Source of the DNA: Leptospira_B sp964571605
GTDB lineage: Bacteria; Spirochaetota; Leptospiria; Leptospirales; Leptospiraceae
NCBI GenBank assembly: GCA_964571605.1
Contig: CAZNCS010000216.1
Coordinates: 1-7,085, forward strand
DNA: 7,085 nt
Direction: 5' to 3'
In this document: piece after piece, positions 1-5,937 of the stretch
Layout of the letters: each line of letters starts with the position of its first letter
How positions within the stretch are numbered: the stretch's first letter is position 1
The notes under the pieces: model-generated
What the model saw: only the letters and a program-made list of their open reading frames with translations
Told to the model about the DNA's origin: nothing
Database searches by the model: none
Translations under genes and position numbers: made by a program

Positions 1-678
1 CCATTTGTAGATTAGATTTCCGCACGTGGACTTACGGGAAAGTAGGGTTTGGGCCAGGATATTTCGGAACATATTCTCGATGGAAACGATGGTGATTTCT
101 CGATGGTTGATGGAAATTTCAGTGATGATATCATCTTTTTTATCGATCACCGCTTTAGAAGTGCCCATCTTATTGAAAAACTTGGAAAGATCATTATAAG
201 CACGGAAATGTTTTAGAATAATTTCTCTGTCTTTTACATCAACGGTCCTTTGGTCTTCGGGATGACTCATCTCTTGAAGGATGGATTCGATGACCTGGAA
301 CATGATATCGAAAGTAAATTGGGTGGATTTGCCCAATAGATAACGGATTTCGTTTTGGAAAGAGGCGTGGATTCCGGAAAAAAAGGCTTCTAATTTGTCC
401 GGAGCTAAAACTGTGGAAGTTTTGAAAACGGAGATCATATCCCGAACAAACTTGTTTCTATCTAAGATGGGAAATTGTTCCGGATGATTGGAATGAGTAC
501 GAATAAACGTCTCTTTAACGACTTTGAGGGACCCGCCTCTGACTTCGTCGCTACGAAATAATACTCTATAGAGAAGAACTGAAATTTCGCGGGAAGTCTT
601 CTTATCTTTAAGAGTTTTTAGATCGGAGGCTTCGAGTAGTTCGCTGCTTCCCGGATGCTTGCTCTGGATTTCTCCCAT
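1..678 (-). CDS. Unrecognised soluble protein, N-terminal part (runs off left edge)
   Basis: Reading the minus strand from ATG at 678-676 gives 226 codons without a stop to the window edge, so the C-terminus is missing. An in-frame TAA at 714-712 and no other start codon in between fix the ATG, although no clear Shine-Dalgarno sequence precedes it. The protein begins MGEIQSKHPG and looks mostly helical and charged, with no signal peptide or membrane segment. Examples are a basic stretch at residues 21-30, DRNKFVRDMISVFK at about 73-86 and FTFDIMFQVIESILQEM at about 121-137. I recognise no domain or catalytic motif. A cytoplasmic, possibly Leptospira-restricted protein is an inference. It is divergent from the DUF2804 gene, with 137 bases between the two starts. 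Reading frame and codon use look fully coding, so the gene itself is well supported and its function is unknown. Confidence 0.85.
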   Translation of the reverse strand, partial: MGEIQSKHPGSSELLEASDLKTLKDKKTSREISVLLYRVLFRSDEVRGGSLKVVKETFIRTHSNHPEQFPILDRNKFVRDMISVFKTSTVLAPDKLEAFFSGIHASFQNEIRYLLGKSTQFTFDIMFQVIESILQEMSHPEDQRTVDVKDREIILKHFRAYNDLSKFFNKMGTSKAVIDKKDDIITEISINHREITIVSIENMFRNILAQTLLSRKSTCGNLIYKW

Positions 679-815
679 AGAGGTGGTTATGATGACTTTC
701 CCGAACGTTTGTTACGTCTATATTGAGAAGAAAAAGTTAAATGTAAAGCAGATTTGCCAGTTGATTCGGAAATCCATTGATTTTTCCGCTCGGCTTTCGA
801 AAATCGATCGCAAGT
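679..815. promoter_or_regulatory. Divergent intergenic region with weak promoter candidates
   Basis: This gap separates two diverging genes, so it should hold both promoters. On plus, TTGCCA at 754-759 is followed after 17 bases by TTGATT at 777-782. The first is a good -35, the second a poor -10, and the resulting start would lie just upstream of the ATG at 816. On minus, TTTACA (747-742) and TATAGA (722-717) are separated by 19 bases, which is long. Neither pair is convincing alone; the location is the main support. Confidence 0.3.
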
Positions 816-1838
816 ATGCAAAAAATTATCGGACCGGACAATCAAGTACGTTATGGAGTTTGGGACGGACCGATAGAATTCAATCATCAAGATTTTTCTC
901 TTTTGGATTTTTTTGGAAAAGAGATCAAAGGCCTTCGCAAAAAGTTTGCGTTTCATTCTTTTAATTATCTGGGTATCTTGATGGAAGATTGCCTTGTCGG
1001 TATCGCAGCCGTTAGTCTCGGATATGCGTATAACGTATTCGCCTATTTATACAAGTTCGACGAAGGTAAGGTTTTCGAATTTAACACTAAGGGGCCTGAC
1101 TTTGGACTCGCTTTGAAATTTCCTAAAAATCCAGACGAATACGAGATCCGATTCAAAAAAGGAAATTCGTTTCTGGAGATTCTAAAATCTCATTCCGAAG
1201 GCAAACTGTCGGTAAACGCAAGTTTTGGCAAAAAATTACAGATTTCGGGAGAATTTCCTTATTCTCTCGCTTCGCATAATCCACTCCGGGTTTTAAATCC
1301 TTCTGAACCGGCACGTTGGACATTTACTGAAAAATGTTCTCCTCTTCTGCCCGACCAAATCTCTGTGAAATATAAAGATCGGGAATTGGTAAGAGACCCG
1401 TATCATACTACTATGGTTTATGATTGGTCCGGGGGATATTTGAGGAGAGAAACCAATTGGTACTGGGCTGCATTTTCTTCCGTTCTCCCGGGAAACATTA
1501 AGATTGGTGCGAATTTTGCCGCATTGGTCAATGAGAGCTTTTTCCCCGAAAATGCGTATTGGATCGATTCGAATCGACAAAGAGTCAGTAGATGTATATT
1601 CGATTTTTCGCAAAAAGATCCTTATAAACCTTGGAGGCTTTGGGATGAGGAAGGGCGGCTTCGTTTGGAATTCGAACCCAAAGGAGAAAGACGAGAAAAG
1701 ATGAATTTGATCTGGACTAAGTTGTACTTCCGACAATTTGTAGGAAAATTTTCTGGAAGTTTAAGACCTGAAAATGGAAAAGAAATCCAATTTAAAGATG
1801 TCTGGGGTTTTACGGAATTTCACAGATCTTTGTGGTAA
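816..1838 (+). CDS. DUF2804 family protein (lipocalin/AttH-like barrel)
   Basis: This 340-residue protein matches the DUF2804 family as I know it. The hallmark block YDWSGGYLRRETNWYWA lies at about residues 202-218. The C-terminal GKFSGSLRPENG...GFTEFHRSLW (about 310-340) has the look of the closing strands of that family's calycin-like barrel. Family members are of unknown biochemical function, usually cytoplasmic and about 330-360 residues long, so the length fits. I see no signal peptide. The frame is open upstream to a TTG at 777. I prefer ATG 816 because the 13 extra residues do not look like a family N-terminus, though neither start has a strong ribosome site. The acyltransferase gene begins 15 bases after the stop, implying one transcript and perhaps a shared lipid or cell-envelope role (inference). 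Confidence 0.85.
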   Translation: MQKIIGPDNQVRYGVWDGPIEFNHQDFSLLDFFGKEIKGLRKKFAFHSFNYLGILMEDCLVGIAAVSLGYAYNVFAYLYKFDEGKVFEFNTKGPDFGLALKFPKNPDEYEIRFKKGNSFLEILKSHSEGKLSVNASFGKKLQISGEFPYSLASHNPLRVLNPSEPARWTFTEKCSPLLPDQISVKYKDRELVRDPYHTTMVYDWSGGYLRRETNWYWAAFSSVLPGNIKIGANFAALVNESFFPENAYWIDSNRQRVSRCIFDFSQKDPYKPWRLWDEEGRLRLEFEPKGERREKMNLIWTKLYFRQFVGKFSGSLRPENGKEIQFKDVWGFTEFHRSLW

Positions 1839-1853
1839 AACGGAAAAACTAGA

Positions 1854-2984
1854 TTGAAGTCCGATTCGCAAATTCCCTTACGCATATCAGCCATCGATTT
1901 ATTGAGAGGGTTGACCGTCGCAGGAATGATTCTAGTCAATAATCCAGGTTCCTGGTCTTCCATGTATTGGCCTCTCAAACACGCCAAATGGAACGGGTGC
2001 ACTCCTACCGATTTGGTATTTCCTTTTTTTCTATTGGCGGTTGGGGCTGCGATCCCGTTTTCGATTCGGAATGGAATTCAAGAATTTCCTAAAATACTAA
2101 AACGTTCAACAATCCTGATTTTTCTCGGGCTTTTTTTGAATTTTTTCGGAGAATGGAGTTTTTCTGAACTAAGATTTCCGGGAGTTCTGCAGAGGATCGG
2201 GTTTACATATTTTTTCTGCGCCTTAATCTATCGGCCGGACAATCGAATTTTCAGGACCTCTCTTACTGTAATAATTCTGATCGGTTATTGGGTATTGATC
2301 GATTTTATTCCTCCTCCTGGTTCGGAAATTCCTACTATGTCGGAAGGTAAGGATTGGGGTGCATGGTTGGATAGATTCCTTTTCGGCGAAAAACATCTTT
2401 GGCGTTTTGGAAAAGTTTGGGATCCGGAAGGATTTTTAACTTCCGTTAGCGCGATCGGATCTGTGATGGTCGGAATTTTTTTTGGAGAATTTCTAAAAGA
2501 TTCTTTGGAAAAAAGAAAAAGCCTAATCCAAATGGCGGCGGCTTTTTTTCTTATCGGTGTTTTTCTATTCTTAGTCGGCGGACTCTGGGGATTATTTTTT
2601 CCGATTAATAAAAGTCTTTGGACGAGTACGTATACGCTTTGGACCGGAGGTTATGCGGCCGCCGCGATTTTTGTTTTTTTACTTTTAGAAACTCGAAATG
2701 GGATCCCATTATCGTTTGTTAATAAAGTTTTTTTACCTTTTGGAAAGAACGCCCTATTGGTTTTTTTCGGATCCGGTATTTTTGCAAGGAGTTTGAATCT
2801 CATTCAAGTCGCAAGTGCTGGTGGTAAGCAGGAAAGTCTTAAAAATTTTATATACGTTTCCTATTATAAAAGCTGGATTAACTCTCCGGAATTGGCTTCC
2901 TTCACATATACGATAACTGTTCTTATCATTTGGTTTTTAATTTTAACTCTTTTAGACAGAAAAAAAATCTATTGGAAGATTTGA
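1854..2984 (+). CDS. Membrane acyltransferase, HGSNAT/NagX-like (COG4299, DUF5009-type)
   Basis: This 376-residue polytopic inner-membrane protein resembles the catalytic domain of heparan-alpha-glucosaminide N-acetyltransferase and bacterial NagX. Those proteins pass an acetyl group from cytosolic acetyl-CoA to a sugar across the membrane. Family marks in order are IDLLRGLTVAGMILVNNPGS (14-33), KHAKWNGCTPTDLVFPFF (42-59), FPGVLQRIGFTYF (108-120), WDPEGFLTSVSAIG (189-202), NKSLWTSTYTLWTGGY (252-267) and FGKNALLVF (296-304). His43 corresponds by pattern to the active-site histidine of HGSNAT. Roughly ten hydrophobic segments are visible, the last at about 350-368. The start is TTG at 1854: an in-frame TAA at 1836 excludes anything longer, no ATG precedes the conserved N-terminus, and a weak GGA lies at 1842-1844. 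Length is normal for the family. The bacterial substrate is unknown; a cell-envelope glycan is a guess. Confidence 0.9.
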   Translation: MKSDSQIPLRISAIDLLRGLTVAGMILVNNPGSWSSMYWPLKHAKWNGCTPTDLVFPFFLLAVGAAIPFSIRNGIQEFPKILKRSTILIFLGLFLNFFGEWSFSELRFPGVLQRIGFTYFFCALIYRPDNRIFRTSLTVIILIGYWVLIDFIPPPGSEIPTMSEGKDWGAWLDRFLFGEKHLWRFGKVWDPEGFLTSVSAIGSVMVGIFFGEFLKDSLEKRKSLIQMAAAFFLIGVFLFLVGGLWGLFFPINKSLWTSTYTLWTGGYAAAAIFVFLLLETRNGIPLSFVNKVFLPFGKNALLVFFGSGIFARSLNLIQVASAGGKQESLKNFIYVSYYKSWINSPELASFTYTITVLIIWFLILTLLDRKKIYWKI

Positions 2985-2992
2985 ATCAAATG

Positions 2993-3045
2993 TTTCACGC
3001 AAATGTACGATGATTTTTTCACGCAGAGTCGCAAAGGCGTAGAGG
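2993..3045. repeat. Imperfect short tandem repeats (TTTCACGCA pair and 8-base units)
   Basis: TTTCACGCA occurs at 2993-3001 and again at 3017-3025. The second copy runs into three imperfect 8-base units, ACGCAGAG, TCGCAAAG and GCGTAGAG, at 3021-3044. This resembles the CGCAGAG-type repeats dispersed between genes in many bacteria (from memory). It lies just after the acyltransferase stop. An open frame at 3003-3200 crosses it, but that frame also crosses the thiolase terminator and does not look like a gene. Confidence 0.6.
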
Positions 3046-3074
3046 TTAGCTCAAAGAAAGTAGAAATCGGACCT

Positions 3075-3110
3075 CTCGATACTATTTCCGCTTTGCGGAA
3101 ATCACTCGAG
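3075..3110. other. Strong hairpin in the convergent gap
   Basis: ATTTCCGC (3084-3091) and GCGGAAAT (3095-3102) pair perfectly over 8 bp around a TTT loop. Outside a small internal loop, CTCGA (3075-3079) pairs with TCGAG (3106-3110). No T-run follows on either strand, so it is not a classical terminator. It could protect the 3' end of the upstream plus-strand transcript or be part of the adjacent repeat element. Confidence 0.5.
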
Positions 3111-3141
3111 GACCACCTCTTGTCTCATTTTCCTTTCGCCA

Positions 3142-3168
3142 ATAAAAAACGCCGGGTTTCCCCGGCGT
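3142..3168 (-). terminator. Rho-independent terminator of the thiolase gene
   Basis: ACGCCGGG (3149-3156) and CCCGGCGT (3161-3168) form a perfect 8-bp GC-rich stem with a 4-base loop. Read on minus, the stem is followed directly by TTTTTTAT (3148-3141), the canonical arrangement. It starts 28 bases past the thiolase stop. On plus the stem is followed only by TCTCTCTAT, so it may also weakly stop the converging DUF2804/acyltransferase transcript. Confidence 0.9.
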
Positions 3169-3196
3169 CTCTCTATATTCTGGATACTAAAAAGAA

Positions 3197-4408
3197 TTAA
3201 ATTCTTTCAATGATCGTTGCGATTCCCATTCCTCCTCCGATACAGAGGGTGATAAGAGCGTAACGTTGTTTTCTTCTTTCTAGTTCATCCAAAGCGGTTC
3301 CGAGCAGAATTGCTCCGGTTGCTCCGAGAGGATGGCCAAGAGAAATCGATCCGCCGTTCACATTGATTTTTTCAAGAGGGATTCCGAGACTTTTTTGGGT
3401 ATAAAGAACCACGGACGCGAATGCTTCGTTGATTTCCCAAATGTCGATATCTTCTACTTTTAGTCCTGCCATATGGAGAGCTTTTTTAGAAGCGGAAACC
3501 GGTCCGGTAAGCATGATAGTAGGATCTTCGCCGGTTGCAACCGTAGCTAGAATTTTAGCTCTAGGTTTCAGACCGTGTTTTTTGACTCCTTCGTCGTTTG
3601 CGATTAGAACGGAAGCAGCTCCATCTACGATACCGGAGGAATTTCCCAAAGTATGGATATGATTGATTTTGCCCACTTCCGGATAAGATTTAAGAGCGAT
3701 AGCATCCAATTCTCTTTCGCCTATTGTCTTGAAAACCGCTCCTAAACCGGAGAGGAAAGCGTAATCGGATTCGATACGAGGGTTTTCATCGGTATCAATA
3801 ACAGATCCGTCTTCCAATTTTACCGGAATAATCGAATTTTTGAATACTCCGTCTTTAATCGCTTTGTCGGCTTTTAATTGGGAGGACTCCGCGAATTTAT
3901 CAGCTTCTTCTCTGGAAATATTGTACTTGGTAGCTATTAGATCCGCTGAAATTCCCTGTGGAACAAGATTATAATGTTTTTGAATATTAGGGTTTCCTAC
4001 ATTAAAATCCCTATCGCCCATGTCGGCGCCCATTTTTACGCGACTCATGGATTCGATTCCGCCGCCGAGACCGACTGCCATTGCTCCGGATTGAACATGG
4101 TTTGCGATATTATTTACCGCCTGTAGTCCGGATCCGCAGAATCTATTTACAGTATAACCTGGAACGGAATTCGGCCATTGCGCAGCCATAACCGCATAAC
4201 GTGCTATACATGCTGCCTGGTCGTCAACCTGGGACACGCAGCCTAATACGACTTCTTCTACGATTTCCGGTTTTAGACCGTTTCTTTCTTGGATTGCATT
4301 TAGAGTAACTGCGGAAAGTTCTTGCGGGTGAACCGAGGCAAGAACTCCTCTTTTTTTTCCTTTTCCGCGAGGGGTACGAACCGCATCGATTATGTATGCG
4401 TTGGACAT
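3197..4408 (-). CDS. Thiolase (acetyl-CoA C-acyltransferase), beta-oxidation type
   Basis: This complete 403-residue thiolase either cleaves 3-ketoacyl-CoA to acetyl-CoA plus a shortened acyl-CoA, or makes acetoacetyl-CoA in reverse. All catalytic parts are present: the nucleophile Cys91 in VNRFCGSGLQ, NEAF at 327-330, His359 in GHPLGATG, and the acid/base Cys389 in LCIGGGMG. The start RTPRGKGKKRG, PQGISADLIAT (150-160) and GNSSGIVDGAA (255-265) place it in the FadA/FadA6-like degradative group rather than the PhaA biosynthetic group; this is by recall of families, and the exact chain-length range is not readable. Translation starts at ATG 4408, with AGGAG at 4419-4415 six bases upstream, a strong ribosome site. 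The upstream gap holds inverted repeats suited to a repressor. The product is cytoplasmic and soluble. Leptospires live on long-chain fatty acids, so a catabolic role fits. Confidence 0.95.
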   Translation of the reverse strand: MSNAYIIDAVRTPRGKGKKRGVLASVHPQELSAVTLNAIQERNGLKPEIVEEVVLGCVSQVDDQAACIARYAVMAAQWPNSVPGYTVNRFCGSGLQAVNNIANHVQSGAMAVGLGGGIESMSRVKMGADMGDRDFNVGNPNIQKHYNLVPQGISADLIATKYNISREEADKFAESSQLKADKAIKDGVFKNSIIPVKLEDGSVIDTDENPRIESDYAFLSGLGAVFKTIGERELDAIALKSYPEVGKINHIHTLGNSSGIVDGAASVLIANDEGVKKHGLKPRAKILATVATGEDPTIMLTGPVSASKKALHMAGLKVEDIDIWEINEAFASVVLYTQKSLGIPLEKINVNGGSISLGHPLGATGAILLGTALDELERRKQRYALITLCIGGGMGIATIIERI

Positions 4409-4438
4409 AGATTTCTCCTATAACGAAAGCTGTTCGCT

Positions 4439-4467
4439 TATTATTGAACCTTCGTTCAAGAACGAAG
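4439..4467 (-). promoter_or_regulatory. Putative thiolase promoter/operator with nested inverted repeats
   Basis: CTTCGTTC (4450-4457) and GAACGAAG (4460-4467) are perfect 8-base arms around AA. Nested with them, TTGAAC (4444-4449) pairs with GTTCAA (4454-4459). On minus a weak promoter can be drawn through them: TTCGTT (4466-4461), 17 bases, then TAATAA (4443-4438). A repressor bound here would block it. Two-fold symmetry of this size is typical of TetR-family operators, but the regulator is not in the window. The symmetry is seen directly; the role is inferred. Confidence 0.45.
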
Positions 4468-4518
4468 CGCCTTTACTGTTCGAGTTTATCGGGAAGGGAG
4501 GAAAAGCAAGTCGTTTTG

Positions 4519-4559
4519 TTCGAAAGTTTTCTCTAGTTTTGTGAGAAAACTTTTTCGAA
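4519..4559 (-). terminator. AT-rich hairpin, possible terminator of the reductase gene
   Basis: AAAGTTTTCTC (4523-4533) and GAGAAAACTTT (4543-4553) form an 11-bp stem with a 9-base loop. TTCG (4519-4522) and CGAA (4556-4559) extend it across a TT bulge. It lies 47-87 bases past the reductase stop. It is AT-rich and lacks a clean U-tract on minus, so terminator function is uncertain; it could equally belong to the thiolase control region. Confidence 0.35.
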
Positions 4560-4567
4560 TCAGGGGC

Positions 4568-4579
4568 GAACGATCGTTC
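4568..4579. promoter_or_regulatory. 12-base perfect palindrome GAACGATCGTTC
   Basis: GAACGATCGTTC reads identically on both strands. It shares the GAACG/CGTTC half-sites of the inverted repeat at 4444-4467, about 100 bases nearer the thiolase start. This could be a second site for the same dimeric regulator, but the sequence could also arise by chance. Confidence 0.3.
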
Positions 4580-4605
4580 TTTTCGAATCATCGATCTAAG
4601 ATATT

Positions 4606-5526
4606 TTAACCTAGCTTTGTTACGATATTTTCGGAAACTTCCCAAAGCTTTTTGGCCAGGTCTTGATTCTCTGCATCGGGGCGAGGACTCGCAATATTGC
4701 AATCGGCAAAGTACTGCCCTGAAATCGAACTCGCTTGCGGATTGACGGCCACATAACATTGAGTCGCCGAACCTTCTGCAATCGTTTTTAATACTAGAGG
4801 TTCGACAATTCCTAAAACGGTTCTTACGCCGAAATTCATGTTTCTACTTAAATTCGTACGAATGACTCCGGGATGCAATGCGTTAGCTGTCTTCCCGGTT
4901 CCTTGTAAACGTTTCGCGAGTTCTTTAGCAAAGAGTAGATTGGCGAATTTGGATTGTCCATAATTGGCCCAAGCCTGGTAACCTTTATTGCCATCTAAAT
5001 TATCGAATTGGATTCCTTCAGGTGGTGCGTTTCTATGCGCTTCGCTGCTTAGTATGACAACCCGTCCGTTCTCCGTGAGTTGGTTTAAAAGTCCGTTCAC
5101 TAAAATGAAATGCCCGATATGATTGGTAAAAAATTGCAATTCGTATCCGTGACTTTTTTCCAGATTCGGCAAAGCCATAATGCCTGCGTTACATATGATT
5201 GCGTCTAATTTCTTTCCCGTTTTCTGTATCGCCTGAATGCAGGAGCGAACACTTTCCGGGTTCGAGAGTTCGCATGCAAAAGCGGAAGTATCGCCTCCGA
5301 CTTCCGCGCCAGCAGATTGTGCTTTTTCCGCAGTTCTTGCGGTGCCGAATACATGAGCGCCTCTTTTCGCGAGAACGCGTAATGTTTCCTTGCCTAGTCC
5401 GGAATTACAACCTGTGACCAAAATGTTTTTTCCTTTTAAGGATAAACCTTCGGTAACATCTTCCGCTGTGGATCCGTAACCGAATCCGTTGGATCCTTTC
5501 GGTTTAATTAAAGATAAGAGTGACAT
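4606..5526 (-). CDS. Short-chain dehydrogenase/reductase (retinol dehydrogenase/WWOX-like)
   Basis: This complete 306-residue classical SDR is an NAD(P)-dependent oxidoreductase acting on an alcohol or carbonyl. The cofactor loop TGCNSGLG is at 38-45, NAG at 113-115, the structural Asn at 135 in FTNHIGHF, the catalytic Ser at 161 (ILSSEAHR), and Tyr189/Lys193 in NYGQSK, followed by HPGVIRTNLSR (218-228). This pattern is typical of the retinol-dehydrogenase/WW-domain-oxidoreductase branch. About 30 residues precede the Rossmann fold, ending in STAEDVTEGLSLKGK, which is usual for this branch. There is no signal peptide or membrane helix. The start ATG at 5526 is supported by GGAG at 5538-5535. 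The natural substrate cannot be read from sequence; lipid-type alcohols or ketones are plausible. The thiolase follows on the same strand after 197 bases, but hairpins and its own control region suggest separate transcription. Confidence 0.93.
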   Translation of the reverse strand: MSLLSLIKPKGSNGFGYGSTAEDVTEGLSLKGKNILVTGCNSGLGKETLRVLAKRGAHVFGTARTAEKAQSAGAEVGGDTSAFACELSNPESVRSCIQAIQKTGKKLDAIICNAGIMALPNLEKSHGYELQFFTNHIGHFILVNGLLNQLTENGRVVILSSEAHRNAPPEGIQFDNLDGNKGYQAWANYGQSKFANLLFAKELAKRLQGTGKTANALHPGVIRTNLSRNMNFGVRTVLGIVEPLVLKTIAEGSATQCYVAVNPQASSISGQYFADCNIASPRPDAENQDLAKKLWEVSENIVTKLG

Positions 5527-5559
5527 TCGTATATCTCCAAGATGCGCGATATTGCCAAT

Positions 5560-5587
5560 AGAATAAGGTTTAATAAACTTGAGTCAA
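5560..5587 (-). promoter_or_regulatory. Putative sigma-70-type promoter of the reductase gene
   Basis: On minus, TTGACT (5587-5582) matches the -35 consensus at five of six bases. After 16 bases comes TATTCT (5565-5560), four of six for the -10. Transcription would begin near 5553, giving a leader of roughly 27 bases with GGAG before the ATG at 5526. The spacing is one base short of optimal. Confidence 0.5.
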
Positions 5588-5610
5588 GATGGAATGTGCT
5601 ATGTTAGGGG

Positions 5611-5724
5611 AGGGGAATGTGGATTATTTCTGCGATTGCCTCTGGGAACTTGCTTTGGTGCCTGAGGTTGTAGCGATTATGCGAGTCTTTCTCCTACACT
5701 TCCTGTTTCGCTGCTCATTCCCCT
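5611..5724. other. Inverted-repeat-bounded segment, possible structured RNA
   Basis: AGGGGAATG (5611-5619) and CATTCCCCT (5716-5724) are perfect 9-base complements enclosing 96 bases. Inside, GCGA (5632-5635) can pair with TCGC (5708-5711), CCTC (5639-5642) with GAGG (5664-5667), and TGTAG (5669-5673) with CTACA (5694-5698). Together these make a three-way-junction-like fold on either strand. I do not recognise a known RNA family. A 40-codon frame from GTG 5619 to TGA 5741 follows a purine-rich AGGGGAGGGG, but its product resembles nothing known. The rest of the gap, 5725-5784, is pyrimidine- and AT-rich with nothing recognised. Confidence 0.35.
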
Positions 5725-5784
5725 TAAGAGTTCAAAGATGAATCCCTTACTTTCTTTTTATTATTAGTTTTAAGGCCGCGTCCC

Positions 5785-5812
5785 TCAGGTTTCTCTTTAT
5801 TATAAAACCTGA
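5785..5812. other. 8-bp hairpin in the 5527-5937 gap
   Basis: TCAGGTTT (5785-5792) pairs perfectly with AAACCTGA (5805-5812) around a 12-base AT-rich loop. No T-run of terminator type follows on either strand. Its role is unknown; it may belong to the same palindromic element as the hairpin at 5845-5877. Confidence 0.4.
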
Positions 5813-5844
5813 ATTCTATTACTTCGGGTCAGGCTCTCCGCTCC

Positions 5845-5877
5845 GGTCAAAAAATCGCATTCGCGATTTTTGTGACC
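5845..5877. terminator. Long palindromic hairpin, possible bidirectional terminator
   Basis: AAAAATCGC (5850-5858) and GCGATTTTT (5863-5871) form a 9-bp stem with loop ATTC. GGTCA (5845-5849) and TGACC (5873-5877) add 5 bp past a one-base bulge. Each side presents an A-tract before and a T-tract after a TCGC/GCGA core, the form of a bidirectional terminator. It lies 61-93 bases past the stop of the exported-protein gene on minus. The GC core is short, and the same shape could be a dispersed palindromic element. Confidence 0.45.
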
Positions 5878-5937
5878 CCGCATCGATCCTTCGCGGATAG
5901 TGAGTGATGGATCCACTCTATATGGTCCTGAACTCAA

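Noticed and set aside
777..815. TTG at 777 as the DUF2804 start, adding 13 residues
   Set aside because: The ATG at 816 begins at the family-like sequence; the extra residues look like translated leader and TTG has no better ribosome site.
659..964. Plus-strand 101-codon frame preceded at 681-687 by GAGGTGG-like bases before internal ATGs
   Set aside because: It overlaps the DUF2804 gene in another frame and the divergent promoter gap, and its product has no family character.
1293..1736. 147-codon minus-strand frame inside the DUF2804 gene
   Set aside because: It is an antisense shadow of a well-supported gene, with no start signals or family similarity.
3003..3200. 65-codon plus-strand frame after the acyltransferase
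   Set aside because: It translates the tandem repeat, the hairpin and the thiolase terminator, overlaps the thiolase stop and has no ribosome site.
4418..4759. 113-codon minus-strand frame across the reductase 3' end
   Set aside because: It lies in another frame of the reductase and of the thiolase control region, with no protein-like composition.
5640..5690. Glycine-riboswitch-like strings on minus (CTCAGGCA, GCACCAAAGCAAG)
   Set aside because: Order, spacing and supporting helices do not fit the glycine aptamer, and no glycine gene is downstream.
5619..5741. 40-codon frame from GTG 5619 with a purine-rich upstream stretch
   Set aside because: The ribosome-site-like bases are part of the 9-base inverted repeat, and the product has no recognisable or coding-like pattern.
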